Assembly (NCBI GenBank): GCA_045221575.1
Contig: JBGUWU010000026.1
Location: 1-34,516, forward strand
Reading direction: 5' to 3'
From: Scybalousia_A sp045221575
Lineage (GTDB): Bacteria; Bacteroidota; Bacteroidia; Bacteroidales; P3
DNA length: 34,516 nt
The notes under the pieces are model-generated. The model searched no databases and was not told the origin of the DNA. It was given only the letters and a program-made list of their open reading frames with translations. Position numbers and translations under genes: made by a program. Below are positions 23,335 through 31,174 of this stretch, one piece after another. The stretch's first letter is position 1; each line of letters begins with the position of its first letter.

Positions 23335-25338
23335 ATGAAATTTGAACTGCAAGCCGATTTTAAACCAACGGGAGACCAACCTCAAGCGATAAAAGCCTTA
23401 ACCGAAGGAATCCGACGAGGAGATAAAGCTCAGGTGCTTTTAGGTGTAACCGGTTCAGGCAAAACGTTTACTGTCGCTAATGTTATACAAAACATCGGCA
23501 AACCAACTCTTATCCTCTCTCATAACAAAACTCTTGCTGCTCAATTGTATGGAGAATTTAAACGATTTTTTCCAAATAATGCAGTTGAATATTATGTTTC
23601 CTATTATGATTACTATCAACCTGAAGCTTATATTCCTCAAACCAATACATATATAGCTAAAGACCTTTCTATTAATGAAGATTTGGACAAACTAAGACTT
23701 GCTGCTTGTTCTGCATTGCTTAGTGGAAGAAAAGATGTTATCGTTGTCGCTTCTGTTTCTTGTATATATGGAATAGGGAATCCTACAGATTTTGAAGCAG
23801 GAACAATTCATTTGAATATAGGTCAAAGAATAAATCTGAATAATTTTCTTCTAACTCTTGTAGATAGTCTTTATTCAAGAAATGAACTTAACTTTGAAAG
23901 AGGAAAGTTTCGTATAAAAGGAGATACTGTTGATATATGGCCTGCATACGCTGACTTTGCTTATAGAATAGAGTTTTTTGATGATGAAATAGAAAGACTT
24001 GCAAAGATAGACCCTTTAACTTCTCACACGATAGAGAACATGGAAGAGATTGTTCTCTACCCTGCAGGAAATTTTTTGACGAATAAGAATACTCTTGCAG
24101 GCGTTTTGCGACAAATACAACAAGATATGTTTGTTTGTTGTGATGAATTTAGAGCAAATGGACAACTATTAGAAGCAAAACGTTTAGAAGAAAGGGTTAA
24201 TAACGATATGGAAATGTTGCAAGAGTTGGGGTATTGCTCAGGAATAGAGAACTATTCACGTTACTTTGACGGCAGAAAACCTGGAGATAGACCTTTTTGC
24301 CTATTAGACTATTTTCCTAAAGATTTTCTTATGATAATTGATGAAAGTCATGAGAGTGTCCCTCAAATTCGTGCGATGTTTGGAGGAGATAGAAGCAGAA
24401 AACAGAACTTAGTTCAGTATGGTTTCCGTCTTCCCGCAGCTTTTGACAACAGACCTTTGCGATGGGAAGAATTTTATGCTTTACAGCCACAGACAATTTA
24501 CTTATCCGCAACACCATCTCCTTTTGAAATTAACGAAGCAGAAGGAGTTATTGTTGAACAACTGATAAGACCAACAGGATTACTTGACCCTCCAATAGAA
24601 GTTAGACCGGCAGAAAATCAAGTTGATGATCTTTTGGAACAGATAAGTGAAGTTGTAGATAAAGGAGAAAGAGTTTTGGTTACGACTCTAACTAAACGTA
24701 TGGCAGAAGAACTGACTACTTATCTGCTTCGTTTGGATATAAGAACAAAATATATACATTCTGATATAGATACTTTGGAAAGAGTAGAGATAATGAACGA
24801 CCTTAGGGCAGGAAGCTTTGATGTATTGGTTGGAGTTAATCTTTTGAGAGAGGGATTAGATTTGCCAGAGGTTAGTCTTGTTGCTATACTGGATGCAGAC
24901 AAAGAAGGCTTTCTACGTTCAGATAAAGCATTGATACAAACTATAGGAAGAGCAGCAAGAAACGTTAATTCCAAAGCAATTCTTTATGGAGATATAATAA
25001 CAAAAAGTATGCAACGAGCCATAAATGAAAATCTTTATCATAGAGAAAAACAGATGGCTTACAATAAAGAACACCATATTACTCCACAAGCCATAAAGAA
25101 AAAAATAGAAAACATTCTGCCAACAAGCGAAAAAATGCGAGGAGAAGCAATAAATAAAAAAGCATCAGCAGAACAGAAAACAAAAATAAAAGATTTGGAA
25201 AAAGAAACTACTGATACTAAACTGTTGATTAGAATTTTAGAAAGAAAGATGAAAGAATGTGTAAAGACTTTAGACTTTATGCAAGCGGCTGTTTATAGAG
25301 ATGAGATTGAAAGATTGAAGAAAGAGAACAATCTGTGA
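23335..25338 (+). CDS. uvrB: Excinuclease ABC subunit B
   Basis: 667 aa, full length. It begins MKFELQADFKPTGDQPQAI. Walker A is GVTGSGKT at 37-44; the beta-hairpin region YVSYYDYYQPEAYIPQTNTYIAKD inserts between DNA strands; the Walker B region is MIIDESHESVPQ. Later motifs are YLSATPSPFE, VGVNLLREGLDLPEVSLVAILDADKEGFLRS and QTIGRAARN, and the C-terminal UVR motif (ECVKTLDFMQAAVYRDEIERLK) binds UvrC. It verifies damage in nucleotide-excision repair with UvrA and UvrC. It stands alone, convergent with mreB. Confidence 0.99.
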   Translation: MKFELQADFKPTGDQPQAIKALTEGIRRGDKAQVLLGVTGSGKTFTVANVIQNIGKPTLILSHNKTLAAQLYGEFKRFFPNNAVEYYVSYYDYYQPEAYIPQTNTYIAKDLSINEDLDKLRLAACSALLSGRKDVIVVASVSCIYGIGNPTDFEAGTIHLNIGQRINLNNFLLTLVDSLYSRNELNFERGKFRIKGDTVDIWPAYADFAYRIEFFDDEIERLAKIDPLTSHTIENMEEIVLYPAGNFLTNKNTLAGVLRQIQQDMFVCCDEFRANGQLLEAKRLEERVNNDMEMLQELGYCSGIENYSRYFDGRKPGDRPFCLLDYFPKDFLMIIDESHESVPQIRAMFGGDRSRKQNLVQYGFRLPAAFDNRPLRWEEFYALQPQTIYLSATPSPFEINEAEGVIVEQLIRPTGLLDPPIEVRPAENQVDDLLEQISEVVDKGERVLVTTLTKRMAEELTTYLLRLDIRTKYIHSDIDTLERVEIMNDLRAGSFDVLVGVNLLREGLDLPEVSLVAILDADKEGFLRSDKALIQTIGRAARNVNSKAILYGDIITKSMQRAINENLYHREKQMAYNKEHHITPQAIKKKIENILPTSEKMRGEAINKKASAEQKTKIKDLEKETTDTKLLIRILERKMKECVKTLDFMQAAVYRDEIERLKKENNL

Positions 25339-25340
25339 AA

Positions 25341-25380
25341 TAAAAACTCTTGCGTCCCATAAATAATAAGAACGCAAGAG
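25341..25380 (-). terminator. Terminator after mreB (between convergent uvrB and mreB)
   Basis: A 9-bp perfect stem (25347-25355 with 25372-25380, arm CTCTTGCGT) is followed on the minus strand by TTTTTATTT. It directly follows the uvrB stop codon and may serve both genes, but the U tract favours mreB transcripts. Confidence 0.75.
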
Positions 25381-25433
25381 GAACAATAACCTTTAAACTA
25401 ATTTTCACCAAAAGTGATACTATTTTTTTATCA

Positions 25434-26456
25434 TTACTTTATTAAGAAAGTAAAATTGTCATAATTTTTAAGAGCAACTCCCGTACCTCTTGCTACTGCA
25501 CGCAAAGGATCTTCAGCAACATGTACAGCAAGTTTTGTTTTTGCAGAAATTCTTTGATCTAATCCTCTTAGTAAAGAACCGCCACCAGCAAGATAAATAC
25601 CTGTATGATAAATATCACTTGCTAACTCTGGAGGAGTCATTGACAATGCTGTTAGAACTGCTCCTTCTATCTTAGCAATACTTTTATCTAAAGCATGTGC
25701 TATTTCTTTATAATTAACATAGATTTCTTTTGGAATACCTGTTAAAACATCTCTTCCTTGAACAGCATAATCCTCTGGTGGTTCACTAAGTTCTGTTATA
25801 GCACTTCCGCAAGCAATTTTTATTCTTTCAGCCATACGCTCTCCAATATAAATATTATGTTGTTTTTGCATATATTCCATAATATCTTTATTGAATTCAT
25901 CTCCAGCTATTCTTATACTCTTATTGCAAACGATACCTCCTAATGCAATAACAGCTATTTCTGAAGTACCACCACCTATATCTATAATCATATTACCAAC
26001 AGGCTCTACTACATCTATACCAATACCTATAGCAGCTGCCATTGGTTCATGTATAAGTCTAACATCTTTGGCTCCTGCTTGTTCTGCAGCATCTCTAACA
26101 GCTCTTTCTTCTACATTGGTAATACCAGAAGGAATACAGATAACCATCTTTAATGCTGGTGGAATAAGAGTGTTACGAGAAGGAATCATCTTTATCAATT
26201 CCTTTATCATTGCATTAGCCATATCAAAATCAGCAATAACTCCATCTCTTAAAGGACGTATGGTTTTTATATCTTGATGTGTTCTACCGTCCATTTGCAT
26301 TGCACGCTTTCCAACAGCAATAATTTTCTTAGTATTATTGTCTATAGCTACAATGGAAGGTTCATCAACCACTACTTTGTCATTGCTCATTATAATAGAG
26401 TTGGCTGTTCCCAAATCTATTGCCACTTCTCTTGTCAAAAACGAAAAGAATCCCAT
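25434..26456 (-). CDS. mreB: Rod shape-determining protein MreB
   Basis: 340 aa. Actin-fold signatures: DLGTANS (phosphate 1) near residue 16, MVICIPSGITNVEERAVRDA, MIDIGGGTSEIAVIALGGIV (phosphate 2), and the adenosine motif IYLAGGGSLLRGLD. The N-terminus MGFFSFLTREVAIDLG includes the short hydrophobic membrane-binding tip. It forms membrane-bound filaments that direct lateral-wall synthesis. It lies 78 bp after purH, the usual Bacteroidales order, but is followed by a terminator and convergent uvrB rather than mreC, mreD, mrdA and rodA. Confidence 0.98.
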   Translation of the reverse strand: MGFFSFLTREVAIDLGTANSIIMSNDKVVVDEPSIVAIDNNTKKIIAVGKRAMQMDGRTHQDIKTIRPLRDGVIADFDMANAMIKELIKMIPSRNTLIPPALKMVICIPSGITNVEERAVRDAAEQAGAKDVRLIHEPMAAAIGIGIDVVEPVGNMIIDIGGGTSEIAVIALGGIVCNKSIRIAGDEFNKDIMEYMQKQHNIYIGERMAERIKIACGSAITELSEPPEDYAVQGRDVLTGIPKEIYVNYKEIAHALDKSIAKIEGAVLTALSMTPPELASDIYHTGIYLAGGGSLLRGLDQRISAKTKLAVHVAEDPLRAVARGTGVALKNYDNFTFLIK

Positions 26457-26534
26457 ATATTTTCTTTTATTTTTCTTGTTTTAAGTCTTTATATTACGTA
26501 AAATTCTAATTTTAGTTACAATTTAATATTTTTT

Positions 26535-28052
26535 TTAATGTTTAAAATGTCTATAGCCTGTCATTGCCATAGCAATATTATGTTCCATACAATAATCTAC
26601 ACTATCTTTATCTCTTATAGAACCTCCAGGTTGTACTATTGCTTCAATACCTTCTTTATAGGCAATATCTACACAATCGCTGAATGGGAAGAAAGCATCA
26701 GAGGCCATAACTGAACCTTTTAAATCAAAACCAAAGCTTTTTGCTTTTTCAATAGCATGTTTTAAAGCATCAACTCTTGAGGTTTGTCCTGTACCAGAGC
26801 CAAGCAATTGACGATTCTTTGCTAATACTATTGCATTAGACTTTGTGTGCTTTACTAAAATATTAGCAAAACTTAAATCTGCTTGTTCTTCTTTGGTAAA
26901 CTGACGATTGGTAACAGATGTTATTTCTTGTGATTGTTCTACTTTTAGGTCTTTTTCTTGCATCATTACACCATTAAGAGCAGAACGGAACATGTATCCT
27001 GGTTTCTTTGTGTCTTTTCTCTTTAAGATTATTCTATTCTTTTTTGAACAAAGTATTTCAAAAGCTTCTTTATCATAATCTGGTGCTATACAAACCTCCA
27101 TAAACACTTTGTTCATTTCTTCAGCAGTTTGTTTATCTACTATTCTATTAGTTACGAATATTCCTCCAAAAGCACTTATAGGATCTCCTTCTAAAGCTTT
27201 CAAATATGCTTCTTTTAAAGTTTCTCGACTTGCTAAACCACAAGCATTATTATGTTTAATTATAGCAAAAGTTGTTTCAGAAAAATCGTCTATAAGATTG
27301 CAAGCAGCATCTATATCACCAATATTATTATATGATATTTCTTTACCATGCAGTTGTTCAAAAACATCATCTAAATTTCCAAAAAAGAAACCTTTTTGAT
27401 GAGGATTTTCTCCATAACGCAAAACTTTCTTTTCTACTACACTCTCAGAAAAAGTATCTATCTTTGAGACTTGATTGAAATATTTAAATATCATCGTATC
27501 ATAATGAGAAGAAGTAAGGAAAGCGTATGAAGCAAAACGTTTTCTGTCTTCTAAATCTGTAAATCCTTTCTTTTCATCTAATAAAGATTCAAATTCAGCA
27601 TAGTTATCTTTTGATGGAACAATAACGACATCTTTAAAGTTCTTTGCTGCTGCACGTATAAGAGAAATACCTCCTATATCTATCTTCTCTATTATTGCTT
27701 GCTCTTCTGCTCCACTTTTTACTGTTTGTTCAAAAGGATACAAATCTACTATTACAAGGTCTATTTCTGGTATTTGATATTCTTGCATCTGTTCTATATC
27801 TGTAGAATTATCTCTTCTTGCAAGAATACCTCCAAATACTTTGGGGTGTAGAGTCTTTACTCTTCCTCCAAGTATAGATGGATATGAAGTAAGGCTTTCT
27901 ACTGTTTTACATTTTATTCCAAGTGATTCTATAAAAGAAAATGTTCCTCCTGTGGAATAAATTTCTACATTAAGATTATCAAGTTTTTTAACTATTGGTT
28001 CTAAACCATTTTTATCAAATACTGATACTAAGGCTCTGTTTATTTTTTTCAT
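26535..28052 (-). CDS. purH: Bifunctional AICAR formyltransferase / IMP cyclohydrolase
   Basis: 505 aa. The N-terminal cyclohydrolase (MGS-like) domain shows ALVSVFDKNGLEPIVKKL, EIYSTGGTFSFIE and GGRVKTLHPKVFGGIL. The C-terminal transformylase has LRYGENPHQKG, ISYNNIGDIDAACNLI, the catalytic KHNNACG (Lys-His), SDAFFPFSDCVD, and ends MTGYRHFKH. It catalyses the last two steps of IMP synthesis with 10-formyl-THF. It begins 17 bp after engB and is part of the gls-engB-purH-mreB run. Confidence 0.99.
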   Translation of the reverse strand: MKKINRALVSVFDKNGLEPIVKKLDNLNVEIYSTGGTFSFIESLGIKCKTVESLTSYPSILGGRVKTLHPKVFGGILARRDNSTDIEQMQEYQIPEIDLVIVDLYPFEQTVKSGAEEQAIIEKIDIGGISLIRAAAKNFKDVVIVPSKDNYAEFESLLDEKKGFTDLEDRKRFASYAFLTSSHYDTMIFKYFNQVSKIDTFSESVVEKKVLRYGENPHQKGFFFGNLDDVFEQLHGKEISYNNIGDIDAACNLIDDFSETTFAIIKHNNACGLASRETLKEAYLKALEGDPISAFGGIFVTNRIVDKQTAEEMNKVFMEVCIAPDYDKEAFEILCSKKNRIILKRKDTKKPGYMFRSALNGVMMQEKDLKVEQSQEITSVTNRQFTKEEQADLSFANILVKHTKSNAIVLAKNRQLLGSGTGQTSRVDALKHAIEKAKSFGFDLKGSVMASDAFFPFSDCVDIAYKEGIEAIVQPGGSIRDKDSVDYCMEHNIAMAMTGYRHFKH

Positions 28053-28069
28053 TACAAAAATTATTATTT

Positions 28070-28675
28070 TTAATTATTCCAATATTGATTTATTATGTTT
28101 TCTATTTCACTAAGTATTTCTTCCTTGCCATTCTTATTAATAGAAGAAGACAATAAAATATTAGGACACTCTTCCCAAGTTTCCAAAAGTTTTTGTTTGA
28201 AAAGTTGAACGTTGTCCATAGTCTTTTTATTACTTTGTTTGTCTGTTTTTGTGAAGATTATTTGCAACGGTACCGAGTTCTCTCCAAGAAAATTAATAAA
28301 CTCCAAATCTATCTTTTGAGGTTCTAAACGAGAATCAACTAAAACAAACACCGTCAAAAGAGTTTCTCTCTTCAATAAGTAGTTGTTTATCATCTTTTGC
28401 CATTTCTCTCTTTCTACCTTACTAACCTTTGCATAACCATAACCAGGTAGATCCACTAAGTACCATGTTTTGTTGATAAGAAAATGATTTATCAGTTGAG
28501 TCTTACCAGGAGTAGCAGATGTCTTTGCCAAAGATTTTCTATTTGTAAGCATGTTTATAAGAGAAGACTTACCTACATTGCTCCTACCAATAAAAGCAAA
28601 CTCTGCTTTATCTGCAAGAGGACATTGGCTTATCTTTGACGCACTTATAACAAATTCTGCTTGGTTTATTATCAT
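28070..28675 (-). CDS. engB: Ribosome-biogenesis GTPase EngB (YihA/YsxC)
   Basis: 201 aa. G1 is GRSNVGKSSL (30-39), the G2 region SATPGKTQLINHFL, G3 DLPGYGYAKV, G4 TKTDK, and the G5-like segment LLSSSINKNGKEE. It assists late maturation of the large ribosomal subunit and is usually essential. It lies 39 bp after glsB and 17 bp before purH. Confidence 0.98.
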   Translation of the reverse strand: MIINQAEFVISASKISQCPLADKAEFAFIGRSNVGKSSLINMLTNRKSLAKTSATPGKTQLINHFLINKTWYLVDLPGYGYAKVSKVEREKWQKMINNYLLKRETLLTVFVLVDSRLEPQKIDLEFINFLGENSVPLQIIFTKTDKQSNKKTMDNVQLFKQKLLETWEECPNILLSSSINKNGKEEILSEIENIINQYWNN

Positions 28676-28714
28676 ATATGTTTCAAAAATTAAAAGAATT
28701 GAATAAATAACTTC

Positions 28715-29665
28715 TTATTCCTTAATAGTCATGTGTCTAACACGTTTTTCCTCGTAAATATCTCCTATGGTAACAAGTATTCCTGTTTCTTCCACATCAG
28801 AAAAATGTGTGTTGATAGAAGTACCAAAACTTCTCATAGTAGAAGAAAGATTCATATAAGCATTTACCAAAGGAGGTACATTTTCGCCTAATTCTCTTAC
28901 ACTCTTAACTAAGATTTGATAATCTTCTTTGTAATTCTTTCCACAAAAAAGATTTACTAGTTCATTGTAGTCTGTTGTTATTTCAATGGATTCTCTTGGC
29001 CATACCCAACCTTCATTATCTGGAAAATGCTTACGATAAAAATATAGAATATAGTCTCTTGCTTTTTTATCCATAGAAGGATACATGGTAACTTTTCCAA
29101 AGAAATATTTCACTTCTTTCTCATACTTTAACACCAAACCTCCTAAGCCGTCCCAAAGATTGTCCAAAGAATACATGCCTTTTCTAAGAGATACTGTAGG
29201 TTGATAATCTGGTCTTACAAAACTTCTTCCAAGCTCTATAGTATAAGGCCAAATGTTTTCCTTAAAATCATCTGAGAAGAAAAATAAATCTGCTGTTGCT
29301 GACAAAAGTTCATCATTCGTTTGAACAAAAACATCTTTACCCAAAATAAAACGATAACCACCCACAATTTCTTCATCTTCTCTATCCCATACAAAGAGTT
29401 GTTTATAACAATGTGGTTCTGGAGCAATGTCATATTGGTCTATATCACATTCAGTTCCACTTCCTCCTCCTGAAGCACCAAAGCTTATCTCTCTTAAACG
29501 TCCTATCTCTCTCATAATGTTAGGACTTTTATGAGCAGTAGTTATATATATTTCTCTATTCCCAAAATTTGTTTTTCTAAAAAATATATCTTCTGTCAAT
29601 TCCTCTTTAATAAGATTTTTATCAACAGGAGGTATAACATATGAAGTATCCATTGTTTTTATCAT
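28715..29665 (-). CDS. glsB: GNAT-type N-acyltransferase, GlsB-like (glycine lipid synthesis)
   Basis: 316 aa. It has the OlsB/GlsB-type acyltransferase core: REIGRLREISFGASGGGSGT, DIDQYDIAPEPHCYKQLFVWD, EEIVGGYRFILG and ELGRSFVRPDYQP. This family moves an acyl group from acyl-ACP onto an amino acid; in Bacteroides GlsB makes N-acyl-glycine, which GlsA then O-acylates to glycine lipid. The adjacent acyltransferase gene 24 bp upstream matches that two-gene arrangement. The C-terminal ~60 residues have no clear function. The start is uncertain between 29665 and the in-frame ATG at 29653. The substrate (glycine versus ornithine) is taken from taxonomy and gene pairing, not from residues. Confidence 0.85.
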   Translation of the reverse strand: MIKTMDTSYVIPPVDKNLIKEELTEDIFFRKTNFGNREIYITTAHKSPNIMREIGRLREISFGASGGGSGTECDIDQYDIAPEPHCYKQLFVWDREDEEIVGGYRFILGKDVFVQTNDELLSATADLFFFSDDFKENIWPYTIELGRSFVRPDYQPTVSLRKGMYSLDNLWDGLGGLVLKYEKEVKYFFGKVTMYPSMDKKARDYILYFYRKHFPDNEGWVWPRESIEITTDYNELVNLFCGKNYKEDYQILVKSVRELGENVPPLVNAYMNLSSTMRSFGTSINTHFSDVEETGILVTIGDIYEEKRVRHMTIKE

Positions 29666-29689
29666 AAAGCAAACAATTTTTTCTTTATT

Positions 29690-30577
29690 TTACTCCTCAG
29701 CAGAAAACACAGCATCTCTGTCTTCTTTTAGTTTATAAACAAAAGAACGAATCTTTTCTGCCCATATCTTTGCGTGATGTTTTTCTTTATCTATCTGTTC
29801 TATTGGAATAGGCTTACCAAAAGTCATCGTCAAAGTGTTACCCTTCTGTCTAAACATTTCTCTTGGTAAAAGAATCATTTCCAAATCAAACTTTATCCCA
29901 AAGAACCTACGTATTTTATATAAACGATAGAATCCTTTACTATTTTTTCCCTCTATATAGACGGGGATAATATCTCTTCGGTGCAGTTGAGCCTCACGAA
30001 CAAAAGACTTTTTCCAAGCAAAGTCTTGCAGTCGTCCTTTTATAATCTTACTCTCTGTACCTGCAGGAAAGAACATCATTATACTATCTCCTTCAAAAGC
30101 AGTGTTCAATGTTTTATGGTTAGCAGAGTTTTTACCATATTTATTTATAGGAATAAAAACACCTTTCAAACCTGGCAGTTGGCAAAGTATATCATTAACA
30201 GGAAAAAGAACATCTTTTCTTTTTTCTCCTATAACACTTATAAGAGCCATTCCATCAATACTACCTACAGGGTGATTGGCTACAACTAATGGCCTACCTT
30301 CAACAGGAACATTCTCTGGATTGATAACTTGAAGCTTTATCTGCAACTCATCTAATACTGCATTTGCAAAATCTACTCCAAATTTATCTCTATGCTTATA
30401 TATAATGTAGTTTATCTCATCTAAATGAATAAGTTTCTTCAACCACGAAAGCAAGAACTTAGGTATTAACTTGTAAAGCGTCTTGTTTTTGGAAGCAATA
30501 ATCTTTTCCAAACTGATAAACTTAGGAGTTATCTGCTGAGAAATATTTTCTTTGTTTATGTTATTGTCTTCTGTCAT
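29690..30577 (-). CDS. glsA: PlsC-domain O-acyltransferase, GlsA-like (glycine lipid synthesis)
   Basis: 295 aa. The acyltransferase motif is NHPVGSIDG with H102 and D108 (HX5D, the form seen in hemolysin-like members of this family), followed by FPVNDILCQLPGLKGVFIPIN and FPAGTESKIIKGRLQDFAWKKSF. It should add the second (ester-linked) acyl chain to the N-acyl amino acid made by the product of the next gene, at the inner membrane. It is first in a five-gene run with promoter at 30610-30640. A phospholipid-acylating role is the main alternative. Confidence 0.85.
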   Translation of the reverse strand: MTEDNNINKENISQQITPKFISLEKIIASKNKTLYKLIPKFLLSWLKKLIHLDEINYIIYKHRDKFGVDFANAVLDELQIKLQVINPENVPVEGRPLVVANHPVGSIDGMALISVIGEKRKDVLFPVNDILCQLPGLKGVFIPINKYGKNSANHKTLNTAFEGDSIMMFFPAGTESKIIKGRLQDFAWKKSFVREAQLHRRDIIPVYIEGKNSKGFYRLYKIRRFFGIKFDLEMILLPREMFRQKGNTLTMTFGKPIPIEQIDKEKHHAKIWAEKIRSFVYKLKEDRDAVFSAEE

Positions 30578-30605
30578 TCAATTAGAAAAAGTATCATCGT
30601 TTATA

Positions 30606-30636
30606 TCTGCAAAATTACAATTTTTTTTTAATTTTG
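30606..30636 (+). promoter_or_regulatory. Promoter of the thioredoxin-like gene (interlocked)
   Basis: TAATTTTG -7 at 30629-30636 with TCTG (near TTTG) at 30606-30609, a 19-bp spacer. It occupies the same DNA as the opposite-strand promoter at 30610-30640. Confidence 0.6.
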
Positions 30637-30640
30637 CAAA
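30610..30640 (-). promoter_or_regulatory. Promoter of the glsA-glsB-engB-purH-mreB run (interlocked)
   Basis: Minus strand: TTTG at 30640-30637, a 19-bp spacer, TAATTTTG at 30617-30610; the glsA ATG at 30577 is 33 bp beyond. Confidence 0.75.
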
Positions 30641-30651
30641 AAATATTAGTG

Positions 30652-31143
30652 ATGATGATGAAAAAAGCAACGAAAGTAGTTATTCTAATGCTTGTAGTTT
30701 TCTTTACAAGCAATCTTTTCTCTCAACAGATAAAGCCATACGACGACAAGATAGACGCTGTCCAACAGATAAACAACGCTATTGAACAAGCTAATAAAGA
30801 AAGCAAGTATGTTCTTTGTCAAGTGGGAGGCAATTGGTGCCCTTGGTGTTTGATTTTTGCAGAACTTGCAACAACAAACAAAGAGATAAAAGATATTATT
30901 GACAAAAACTTTGTGTATATCCATGTTAATTACTCTAAGGAGAACAAAAATCCTGAAGCAATGCGTATGTTAAGAAATCCTGCTCGCTTTGGTTTTCCTG
31001 TTTTTGTTATCTTAGATGATAAAGGCAATTATCTTCATACTCAAAACTCATCTTATTTAGAAGAAGGTAAAGGCTATGATGTAAAAAAAGTTGTTGATTT
31101 TCTTTCCAAATGGACTAAAACAGCCATAAACACATTAAAATAA
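30652..31143 (+). CDS. Exported thioredoxin-fold protein with CPWC active site
   Basis: 163 aa from the first of three consecutive ATG codons (30652, 30655, 30658); which is used is unclear. A TTG further upstream at 30634 lies in the -7 box and is rejected. A signal peptide (KKATKVVILMLVVFFTSNLFSQ) is followed by ~30 residues and then VLCQVGGNWCPWCLIFAELA, with the redox pair C63/C66, and the cis-Pro region PARFGFPVFVILDDKG. Thioredoxin_7/DUF255-like family. It probably works in the periplasm as a disulfide reductase or isomerase; partners unknown. Transcribed alone, divergent from glsA. Confidence 0.9.
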   Translation: MMMKKATKVVILMLVVFFTSNLFSQQIKPYDDKIDAVQQINNAIEQANKESKYVLCQVGGNWCPWCLIFAELATTNKEIKDIIDKNFVYIHVNYSKENKNPEAMRMLRNPARFGFPVFVILDDKGNYLHTQNSSYLEEGKGYDVKKVVDFLSKWTKTAINTLK

Positions 31144-31174
31144 CTACTGAAAGTAAAGCAAGGTTATAAAAATC

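Noticed and set aside
30552..30785. 77-codon plus-strand ORF overlapping the gls/thioredoxin promoter region
   Set aside because: Out of frame with the thioredoxin-like gene, overlaps the glsA start on the other strand, and has no recognisable features.
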